From positions 175,021,386 to 175,085,385 of the forward strand of contig JBAIZL010000005.1 of NCBI GenBank assembly GCA_036971475.1: DNA of 64,000 nt, written 5' to 3'. The notes beneath the pieces were generated by a model that saw only the letters and a program-made list of their open reading frames with translations, ran no database searches and had not been told where the DNA came from. This document shows, piece after piece, positions 55,370-64,000 of this stretch; positions within the stretch are counted from its first letter, which is position 1; every line of letters starts with the position of its first letter. Both the position numbers and the translations under genes were made by a program. This DNA comes from Prosapia bicincta (Eukaryota; Arthropoda; Insecta; Hemiptera; Cercopidae).

Positions 55370-56458
55370 TCACTCAGGTCTTAAATTTATTTCCTTATTT
55401 ATTATATTTTCATTTTTGTTTTTTAATTTTTTGTTTTTGTTTAATTTTTCCTCTGTTTCATTTTTTATTTTTCTTTGATATTCGTTCGTTATATTTAAGA
55501 TTTCCCCTTTACTTGTTTCTTGTCCATTTCCTCCTTCATTCATTCGGCAGTGCCCCTGCTTCTCGCACTGTCGCATTAACCCCTCCTTTTTGCTTTGATG
55601 CCCTATTGTTGATGCATCTTCTTTTTCCTGGGTTATCTTGCATATTTTTCGGACTTCTTCATTTTCCTCTATCTTTTGTATTTTACTTTTAAAGTCCTGG
55701 TACACCATTTCCCCTTCTATTTCGAATGTCACAAAGCGTCTATCCATGTTTATCCGTGCCTTTAGGTCATACAGTGTGTTGCACCCCATAATCATCTCCG
55801 ACCGAAGTTTGGAGACCACTATGAAGATGCAGTCCACTTTTATGCCTTTAATTGTTAAGGGAATTAAGCATTGCCGGGTAACCTTTATTTGTGCAGTCTT
55901 AATGGCTGTTACAACTCCCACATTGTTGATGGGTAGTTCCAGGAACTTAAGCCCATGCAACTTGAGGTTGTTGTAAGCCTTTTCTTGAATGACTGACACG
56001 TCTGCACCGGTGTCAATCTCTACCTCTATAGAGTGCCCTTCTACCTCACAGTCAATTACAGGGCATGTTTCTTTCTTCTGGTTACCTTCGCCAATCTCCT
56101 TGTCCTCTTCTAACAATTCAGCACGAATATCAAGAGATAGTCCACCAACTCTACGCTCTTGATTTTGGTGTATTTCATTGTTATTTTCCTGTTGTATTGT
56201 TTTTTTATTTTTGTTCTTTAGGTCTTCCGCCTTTCCTTTATTTACTGTTCCCTGTTTCTCCGGGTAATATTTCCTATATTTTGTTTGTTGTTGGATCTCT
56301 AATGGTTGTCTCCTCTTTTCCTTCCTACCATTAGGGATCCTCTCATTTAGTTTTTTGATTGACCACTTGGCCCTGGATTTTGTGGTCTCTTTTCTTTTGT
56401 CTGTGGGCCTTCTTCCGTTTGGTTTTGTGGCCTGTACTCTGGCCTTTGTTGTTGCCAC
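55370..56458 (-). CDS. Ty3/gypsy aspartic protease region of Pol
   Basis: The retropepsin motif EIDTGADVSVIQ and the later EMIMGCNTL flap/helix block identify the protease, which cleaves Gag-Pol. It overlaps the end of gag by about 110 bases in the -1 frame, the usual Gag-Pol arrangement. A long Lys/Glu/Asn-rich tail follows the protease before the TGA. Confidence 0.85.
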   Translation of the reverse strand: MATTKARVQATKPNGRRPTDKRKETTKSRAKWSIKKLNERIPNGRKEKRRQPLEIQQQTKYRKYYPEKQGTVNKGKAEDLKNKNKKTIQQENNNEIHQNQERRVGGLSLDIRAELLEEDKEIGEGNQKKETCPVIDCEVEGHSIEVEIDTGADVSVIQEKAYNNLKLHGLKFLELPINNVGVVTAIKTAQIKVTRQCLIPLTIKGIKVDCIFIVVSKLRSEMIMGCNTLYDLKARINMDRRFVTFEIEGEMVYQDFKSKIQKIEENEEVRKICKITQEKEDASTIGHQSKKEGLMRQCEKQGHCRMNEGGNGQETSKGEILNITNEYQRKIKNETEEKLNKNKKLKNKNENIINKEINLRPE

Positions 56459-57772
56459 TGATTTTGCGGCCTATTTCTTGGCCCCTCTCTTTGGTAGGGC
56501 CCCTGTCTCCAGTTTCCTCTCCCTTCTGCCGGGTAAGGCTCTTGCCTCCAATTTCCCTTGTATCCGGGGTTTCTCGTTTGGTGTGTAAACCCTCTCCTTT
56601 CAGGTTCCCGTTCCTCAGTCCTAGGCTGAGTCCGGTTCCTGGTAGCCTCCTGCTCCATGTTCCTTCGGATGTATTTTACCGCCTCCTCTATGTCGGTAGC
56701 CGCCATCCCGGAACATCCTATATACATTCTGTTCCCATAATGCTTCATAATCTTCATAATTAACTCCGCCTGATTGTATGGCGGGGTTAGGTGTCTCGCC
56801 GTGTTCACCATTTTTAAGAAATAATTTACCATGTTGTTTGTGCCTCGATGGTATTCATATTTTCCATTTTCGATTCTTCCTCGAATTCTCTCTTGTGCAT
56901 GAGATCCCCAAAAGTGGCTAAAGAATCTCTCCTTAACTTCATCATAATTTTCCTCCTCCATATTCATGGCCAACCACCATTCTTGTGCTGGTCCTTTAAG
57001 ATGTCTCTCCATTATTTTCCTTTTTTTGTCCTTCCTCCATGTCAGGATCAATTTCGGACATTATACCTTCTAGGTGTTTAATGAAATCAATAGGGTCTTC
57101 ATCTTCCCTACCGTAGAATTCCTTCTTGCTTTTGTCTCCATTATCACCCATCTCAAACATCCTTGATTTAAACAAGGTAGCTATATTTATCCCTTCTCCC
57201 ATATTCTTTATCTTATTCTCAACTACTTGTACCCTTCTTTCTACTTTTTTGACTTCTCCCTTAACTGTTTCTACAGTCTGTTTATTTTCACTGACTGTTA
57301 CCTCTAAGTTATACATCTTTTCTATAGTTTCTTGGATTTTATTTCCCATTTCCTCATTCTTTCTTGTAATTCCTTCATTTATTTCCTCTATCCTCTTATT
57401 CATGATTTCCCAAAGATTCTTAATTTCTTGTTTATCCTCCTCTCTTTCTTTCTTTCTTTCTACTTTTTCCTCCTCTCTTTCTTTCTTTCTTTGTTCCTCT
57501 ATCATTTTTACTAATTCTTCTTGTTCCTTTATTCTCCCTTGTTTCTGTTCCTCCATCTCTTTTAATCTTTCCTGTTTTTGTTCCTCTATCTTTTTTACTA
57601 ATTCTTCTTGTTCCTTTATTCTCCCTTGTTTCTGTTCTTCCATCTCTTTTAATCTTTCCTGTTTTTGTTCCTCCATCTCTTTTAATCTCTCCTGTTTTTG
57701 TTCCTCCATCATTTTTTTAAAAAACTCCATCATTTCAGATGGTTCTGTGTCTTTTCTCTGTCTTGTCGCCAT
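56347..57772 (-). pseudogene. Ty3/gypsy Gag with coiled coil, one frame change
   Basis: The N-terminal frame (57,772-56,996) starts MATRQRKDTEPSEMMEFF and contains repeated MEEQKQERLKE / QKQGRIKEQEELVKK units forming a long coiled coil, then a FYGREDEDPIDFIKHLEGI capsid start. The second frame (from about 57,051) continues the capsid (GPAQEWW, ERFFSHFWG) and a Arg/Gln/Pro/Gly-rich nucleic-acid-binding tail without a CCHC knuckle. The switch is at an A7 run near 57,028. Confidence 0.85.
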
Positions 57773-57789
57773 CTTAAAGTCTCGTATTT

Positions 57790-58246
57790 AACTATCCTTT
57801 TATTCCCTTACTAACTTCTCCTACTTCTATATTTTTACTATATACTGAGTATTTAATTAAATATTCATTTAGAATTGTGCTCGATGTGATCCGGTTCAGT
57901 GTTCCCTTGACCTTGTCTATCTAACGCCTATGTATTCTATTTACTTTCATTAATAACTAACATTATTATTTATATTATGCCCTACCGACACCTACTGAAT
58001 TTTATTTTACTTAATTATTTCCTTTTAATTATTATTATTTATTCTAAGTTCTTTTTAATTTCATTTTTATTATAATTAACTCTTATTTAATTTAAAGAAC
58101 TTCTTTGGTTTTCATTTTATGATTCCTATTATTTTTTACAGTTTTAATTGAATTCTATTTAATTAATTTTGTTTCACTAGGCTCCTTAGTCGATTTAAAT
58201 CTGTCTCTATTTGATGTTGACCCGATGTTACAATGTAAGCATCGAG
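57790..58246 (-). other. LTR element 5' leader
   Basis: AT-rich untranslated leader between the primer-binding site and the gag start. Confidence 0.6.
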
Positions 58247-58265
58247 CCTCAAACGTTGGGCGCCA
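58247..58265 (-). other. Primer-binding site
   Basis: TGGCGCCCAACGTTTGAGG in element orientation, six bases inside the 5' LTR. The TGGCGCC start is the type used with Lys tRNA in many retroelements; the exact tRNA is not certain. Confidence 0.7.
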
Positions 58266-58271
58266 TACTTT

Positions 58272-60288
58272 TCTTACCGACTTACTTTTTATAACCTTTG
58301 CCGTTGTTTATTTCTCTTCCTCAATTGCTAAGTCAGTAAGAAAGTAATGGTTTATCCATTGACTACGAACCTAATTTCATAGACCTGTGCCTCAAGGAAT
58401 AAACCTCTCAGAGGAACCAACCCCTGAATTTTTGATAAAACCAATTAGCCTCCTATAAGCCCTGTTCAAGCTCCTTTTCGGGTAGTGGAATCTTTGAGAG
58501 ACACTTGTGATTTAAAGACTATACCTGGATACCTAGTGAACTTATCTTATCTAGAATGAAAACACAGCTAATTGGAAAATATACATTTTTATTTATTTGT
58601 TCCAAGGTTCAAATTAATTATTATTGTTTTTATTTAATTTCACAGGATTTTCTTGACTAATTATTTTTTCAAAATTTCATACAACTTGCCATTTAACTAA
58701 ACATTATTATCTCCTTCTGTTTTTAAATTTTCTTATTATCATTAATTTTACATATAATTTAAATTATCAAAGTTACCATAATTAATTTTGTATATAATTT
58801 TGATTAGTAGAGTTAAATTTAACATATTTTAAAATCTGATTCTTTTTCAAACACTTAATATTACTATGTAATGCCTTTAGGCTAGGCCTTGAACAATTAA
58901 CTTCTTTGGAAGTTATTCATTAGAAATTCACTTAGAAAAAGCCATATAAGATATACATCTTTATACTTAATCCATACATTCCCACAGCGATGGGAATGTA
59001 AAGTCAATTTTGAATCTTTATTACTTAAATTTGGGTAACCTAAGAGAGTTGACTAATCAGTCCCTTAGGTTATTCCCATCTTATTTAATTTTGAAATTAA
59101 GTTAATATAATTTGAAGTAAAATGTTATTTAAAAAAGAATAATTAAATTGATTATATAACCTTGTACTGTAGAAATCTTTTTATCTTCATTAATGTTGTC
59201 CTCTGTCGGTCCTGTTACAGCTTCAAGGGTCTTGGTAGGTAGGCGTCTCTCCATAATTTCGGTTAATCTTCTTATTTTCTTTAATTTTGCATTTTGGTGG
59301 TCGAAATTTTGTTCTGGGTATATATGAGCCCTTGCTCATATATATCTTCCTTCCCCTGATCACATCGTAGCACTTTTTACTCTGTTTTTAGCACATTTTT
59401 TCTTGTCCTGATCGCATGGTACAAAAACACGTCTGCTCGCTTTGAGAGCCTAATGCATTCTGATTCTGGATAGCGTGCCTTTTGTGAGGCCCGTCTTCTC
59501 CAATTTCAAACTTCCCACGCCCTAGTATCCATTTTTCAACTTTTGACCAATCAGAAAGCCGTTGCCATGGCAATTGACTTTGTTTGTTCGGAAATTCTGA
59601 ACTAAGATTAGTTTCCCTTTTTATAAAAGGCGTTTCTGTATTCTGATGTGTCCTTTGCTTTTTTTTACCTTTTATTTAATAACATATTTGACTTTATTTC
59701 TTCTCATTTAATTTAATTAACTTTTTAACATTCTTAATCCAAAGTTCGACTGTAGCGCTTTCGTTTCGTAGTGACAAGATTTATAATCAATGCCCTAAGC
59801 GGATTTTTCCGAAATCAAATATGACTTCTTCTATTATAACCTAATTTCTTAGGCTATTACACTTTAACATTTAATCTTTACTTTTACATAAATACTATTT
59901 TCCCTAGCTAGGCCTAATTTACTTTCCTCACCTCTTAATTTACATTCTTTATTCCTGATTATTTTTAAGTACAATTATTTTAATAGCCGGCATCTAGGCC
60001 TAGTTTGTTATACTACACAATTACCGTCTTTTTTTTTTACATAATTTAGGCTATCCACTTTGAAGTGATAATTTTTCTTATTGCTTATAATTTATGTTTT
60101 TTAAGTCTAAAGTTATTTCTAATTTTCTTCATTTTACTATTATTTACCCTAGTTTTAATATTATTATTATTATAATGTTTTAAAATTTTTATATATAAAT
60201 TTAGTCAATTATTTAACCCGGTTAGGTTTGATTCTGGTATTCTGTACAATTACCCAGATTCTTTGCATCGGACATTCTGGCCGCTGCA
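58272..60288 (-). repeat. 5' LTR
   Basis: Near-identical to 49,538-51,555. Differences noticed: GCCTCCTATAAG for GCCTCCGATAAG, GTTGTCCTC for GTTGTCATC, GGCGTTTCTG for GGCGTTTTTG, and one T fewer in a T-run. Confidence 0.93.
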
Positions 60289-60292
60289 CTAT

Positions 60293-60957
60293 GTAATTGA
60301 TTGAATGAAAAAGGAAGGCCAGAATTAAAAAGGAAGGTAACAGAAGACCAAATCAATATAAGGAAAACATTATGACTGGAACGAAAATTGTTAGGAGAAT
60401 ATTAATTGCTGCCAGAATATTCATTTCAAGTAAATTGGAAGCCTCATCTTTTGAAAACAGCTTCATTTTAAAACTTATCTATACCGCTCAAGGATAGTTT
60501 AAAAAAAAACTGGTCAAGAATGTCCTATCAGGAGTTAAAATCTGTGAATCTTTGTTACTAAATTTTAAATGTTTTCATATACAAATATTTTTTATAGTAT
60601 AAATTATTATCTTAAAGTTATTGATAAAAATACTTCATGGAAATTTAAAAAATATACTACTTATATAAAGTCAAATTGTTTGAAACAGAAATTACAAAAC
60701 ATTTTGTTTCTTTTTTAAAAAATCTTGAAAGGAAACCCCCATATTGACCAATAAAAAAAAATATTTTACGAAACAGAAGGGTCATGAATGTAACAGTAAC
60801 AGATAAATCGGTCGAGAGCATACAAGATCTCAAGTCTTAATTTGTATGATTTGGCATGAAGGAAATAAAAATGACAAATAGCTTATTTATCGTCATTTCA
60901 ATTCCCTTTATTTAAACAATTTATGTAAATTAATTTTAAATATTCTTATTAAACTTT
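60293..60957. other. No gene seen
   Basis: AT-rich right flank of the LTR element; the first few codons may continue the piggyBac scrap. Confidence 0.35.
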
Positions 60958-61103
60958 TGCTATTACTTGCAACCAGACTTTTTTAAACTAAAAGTTGTTA
61001 AATCGGAGGCTGAAGAAGTCGTAAGACGAAAACGTTTCCTCCAAGTATAAGTTAACAATTTAACAACTTTTAGTTAACAAAAAGTCTGGTTGCAAGTAAT
61101 AGG
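60958..61103. repeat. Inverted repeat with about 45-bp arms
   Basis: TACTTGCAACCAGACTTTTT and AAAAAGTCTGGTTGCAAGTA, extending through AACTAAAAGTTGTTAAAT and its inverse, are separated by about 50 bases containing GTAAGACGAAAACG. A small foldback or MITE. Confidence 0.75.
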
Positions 61104-61814
61104 AAAAGGATAATAAGTAATTTAAACTAGCTCGTCATGAACAGCAACAAGATTTCGATATTAAATATTCACTTACTGCTAAATTGTTCTAAAATTTGTA
61201 ATTTATATATTTCATAACAATTTTGTAAAATAACACGTATTACCGTAAAGATGCAATGGAATCCGAGCATAGATTGCAGATAATCTGCGGGTCACTGAAA
61301 TATTAATCTTACAACAGCTGATGCAGCAGATTATTCATGCATGCTTTGTGACATATGGAAATTGTTTTGTTTGTCAGTCAGTTATATTTAGGTTTAAAAT
61401 TTTCTCCTTTTGTTGTTATTGTTAAATATTTTCTCTTTCAGTTAAAAAACTTTACAGCAAAATGTGATTTTAAAAACAAATATTTTTATCAATTGTATCC
61501 GTAAATACTAGGATTTTTTTAAAAAGCCTTATCCCATAATGTATATGGGTAAGACTAACCTTGATAGAAATTTTTATGCATTCTTATTGTTGATTTTGCT
61601 GCATTTAGGGTTATACTTTCTACCACAGTAAATGTGTGGATTGTAATTCAAAACAACATTTTTTAAAGTTTGACTCTTATTTACAGGTAGGAAAATATCC
61701 AGGCAACAGCATGTTAGCATGATTCATGTCAAGGGTTTACGGTTGTAATATTAGAAGAGCATGAAGATAATTGAAATACTGATTTAAAAACAAAAAATTC
61801 TGATTAAGATTTAA

Positions 61815-62870
61815 ACTGTGTTAAGGGTATAAATACAGTCTTAAGACGTTGGTTTAAAAAATTGTTTTCTTAAATTACTCGTTTCAATATGCAGAACACG
61901 AATATCAACTTTTTTTCCATGGAAAATATGAAAAGTTACTTTTTTCACATTTTAAATGTTAGTCTGTATTGGCATGTATTGCTATAGCGTGAACCGAGCA
62001 CACATTAGTTACAGCGCACTGCACTACGTCTAGATATGGTTGTAATTTTATACATTATTATATTCCTATATTAAAATATACTTACAAAGTATCCAGTCAG
62101 GATAGATTTGGTTATAATTTTATACTATATACTTATATTGTAATATACCTATGTAGTATCCAGTCAAGATAGATTTGTTGTAATTTGGGTAAATATTTAG
62201 ACTTATTGCTGATGCAGAAAATTACAACCAAATCTATCTTGGCCGGATACTTCATAGGTATATTTTAATATAGTAATGTTGTATAAAATCATAACCAAAT
62301 CTATCCTGACTGGATCGTAGGTATATTTCAATATAGGTAGATAGTAATGTTAAATAAAATTATAACCAAATCTATCCTGACTGGATACTTCATAGGTATA
62401 TTTTAATGTAGGTACATGGTATTGTAGTATAAAATCAAAGGTAGTATATAATCAAAAGTTAAATATTTAGATTTAAGGTTTAGTATTAAAATAAATTGAC
62501 TTTGACGCAGTGTCCTATAGCTATTGTGTGTCCGGTTCACACTATACATGCCATTACAGACTAACAATTAAACCTTGCACAAAAATTATTTTTTTGTATT
62601 TTCTGTTGACAAATGTTAATGTGTTCTATATTATAAAACAAGTAATTAATAAAAAAAATTTTAAACAACATCAATGACTTGTTTGCGCTATACATGCCAT
62701 TACAGACTAACATTTGAAATATGAAAAAAGTAACGTTATTTTCCGTGGAAAAAAGTTGTTATTCGTGTTCTACACATTAAAACGGGTACTTTAAAAATGA
62801 ATAATTAAAAAAAAACCAATGTCATGAAGACTATATTTTGAACATGCTAGGTAATAATAATAGGGTGATA
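61815..62870. repeat. Nested palindromic repeat, about 1 kb
   Basis: Outer arms: GCAGAACACGAATATCAACT at 61.89 kb against an inverse match at 62.77 kb, and TTAGTCTGTATTGGCATGTA against TACATGCCATTACAGACTAA (two copies, 62.55 and 62.69 kb). Inner part: about five copies of a 75-80-bp unit with TATCCAGTCAGGATAGATTTGG, two in one orientation and three in the other, meeting near 62,195. No coding frame. Confidence 0.75.
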
Positions 62871-64000
62871 GTTTTAAATAGGGTAAAGAGATATATTTTG
62901 AAAAAAATGTGATAAAAATTAACAAATAAACAGATTTTTAATTTTAAAAACTTTTAATTTGTATTATTTATTGGTAATTATTTACATTCTACACATATTC
63001 GAGATGGGTAACAAAATTATACCTGGCAGTGCAGAAAGTATTCAGGAATACAAAACCTTAAATGTGTGAGGTTTTGTATGTGAAGTAAACCTGTAGTTAT
63101 ATGTGATTTTTTTCTAAATTTGTAATTTTTGGAAAATGGCCACTAAGTTTTATTGACAATATCAATTACATAGAGAATGTAATTAATTAATCGCTTAAAC
63201 AATAGTTTATGATGATCCAAACTTTGAACCAACCGATCCCTAAATTTCCTCGACCTATGAAATAAAAGTTCGGATAGTCATAAACTATTGTTTAAGTGAT
63301 TAATAGGATTCACTGAACATAATGGACCATAAAATTCAAGAATGTAAATAATTATTGTATTATTTCATAAAATATCTTATTTCTAATACATATACTCTGC
63401 TTTACATTCACTTTAAAAATGGTTATATTGGCTACTTCATTCCTACATTTAAAAATTTTATATTACTATCTATTACAATAAAAAAGTAGCAATTTCCCAT
63501 GTCATTCTTGATGATAAATATTTGTTATGAGTATAAAGTCTTAAAAATGTATATAACTAGCACAATAGAACAAAAAACAATTTAGTTTTTATTTAATTAT
63601 TAAAATTTATTGTAATAAATAATGTTTTTTTTTTTAATCATTAATTTTTCAATGAAATTTAAATCCTACATATAGATATTTTGACACATTGACTTTGTGA
63701 TATTGTTAATATCTAATATAAAATGAAAGTTTTCAAATTTAAATCATGAAAAACTAGTTTACAAAGTTTTGAGTTTTTTAAAAGTTAAACAAATACTACA
63801 ACTGTAATAATTGAGTGCTATGTTTTTGTCAAATATTTTATTGTCTTTTGTGGATTGTAGATATTATTTCTAGGCCTATAAATGCATTTTACCATTGAGT
63901 AGTGAGATTATTTATGGAATGTGCAGTAATACATGGAATCAGCATGTGAGGGTATTTAGTTGATTATTTGCATGAATGTATAAGGAATTGCTGTATTTTA
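62871..64000. other. AT-rich DNA with a short palindrome, no gene
   Basis: An inverted repeat at about 63,180-63,305 (TTAAACAATAGTTTATGA and its inverse) belongs to a dispersed family also present near 9.18 kb. Nothing else is supported. Confidence 0.4.

Larger units (their letters stand above)
49538..60288 (-). mobile_element. Ty3/gypsy LTR retrotransposon
   Basis: 10.75 kb, transcribed on the minus strand. Two LTRs of 2,018 and 2,017 bp differ at about four places seen by eye, so insertion was recent. Both sides carry CTAT (49,534-49,537 and 60,289-60,292). A primer-binding site (TGGCGCCCAACGTTTGAGG) and polypurine tract are in the right places. Gene order gag, protease, RT-RNase H, integrase is diagnostic of Ty3/gypsy. 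No env frame. Confidence 0.95.

Noticed and set aside
54798..55478. 226-codon plus-strand frame that looks membrane-spanning
   Set aside because: Antisense of the Lys/Asn-rich Pol leader; Phe/Leu runs are the complement of Lys/Glu codons.
57126..57791. Long plus-strand frame rich in Ser/Phe/Leu
   Set aside because: Antisense shadow of the Gag coiled-coil repeats.
62040..62420. CRISPR-like array
   Set aside because: Units are in both orientations, differ in spacing and have no unique spacers; the genome is eukaryotic.

Overview
The window is AT-rich animal nuclear DNA, most likely from an arthropod. Reasons: two spliced exons of a metazoan ketohexokinase gene with AATAAA, TATA plus TCAGT-type initiators, many microsatellites, and dense Penelope, pogo/Tigger, hAT, LINE, Ty3/gypsy and Maverick/Polinton insertions. 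No rRNA gene, convincing functional tRNA gene or CRISPR array was seen. The species cannot be named from the sequence.

Layout. 1-5.4 kb: AT-rich DNA with degraded Penelope-like elements (PLEs), probably intron. 5.4-13.7 kb: the last two visible exons of ketohexokinase on the + strand, separated by a 7.8-kb intron with a GC-AG boundary; a Tigger-like element, a PLE fragment and a non-autonomous hAT element sit inside it. 14.3-15 kb: more PLE fragments. 15.9-21.1 kb: a 5-kb imperfect palindrome (foldback element) interrupted by two other sequences. 22.5-25.3 kb: LINE remnants with RNase H and reverse transcriptase. 26.7-28.3 kb: further PLE remnants, one with inverted terminal repeats.

28,479-48,960 is one complete Maverick/Polinton, 20,482 bp, with about 0.5-kb terminal inverted repeats starting AG and an exact 6-bp duplication TGGGTT on both sides. 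A RING-finger gene of six coding exons runs leftward. From a bidirectional promoter, the other genes run rightward: protein-primed DNA polymerase B, chromodomain integrase, packaging ATPase, a glycosyltransferase-like gene, the PX-type protein, a phage-fibre-like repeat protein, a phospholipase A2-like protein, adenain-type protease, penton (minor capsid), major capsid, three small unknown genes, a BIR-RING inhibitor-of-apoptosis protein, and an unrecognised spliced gene with an acidic tail. It therefore carries replication, integration, packaging, capsid, maturation, entry-like and cell-death-control functions. Polymerase, glycosyltransferase, PX, fibre and major capsid are broken by frameshifts or stops; integrase, ATPase, penton, IAP and RING frames are open. 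Most unusual are its non-coding parts: a two-stem structured motif in seven copies with compensatory stem changes, two 250-330-bp hairpins near the right end with different but still complementary arms, tRNA-like sequence inside both terminal repeats, and duplicated promoter modules.

49,538-60,288 is a young Ty3/gypsy LTR retrotransposon on the minus strand (about 2-kb LTRs, four differences seen between them, TSD CTAT) inserted in a decayed piggyBac-like transposase fragment. 60.3-64 kb is AT-rich with several palindromic repeats and no gene recognised.
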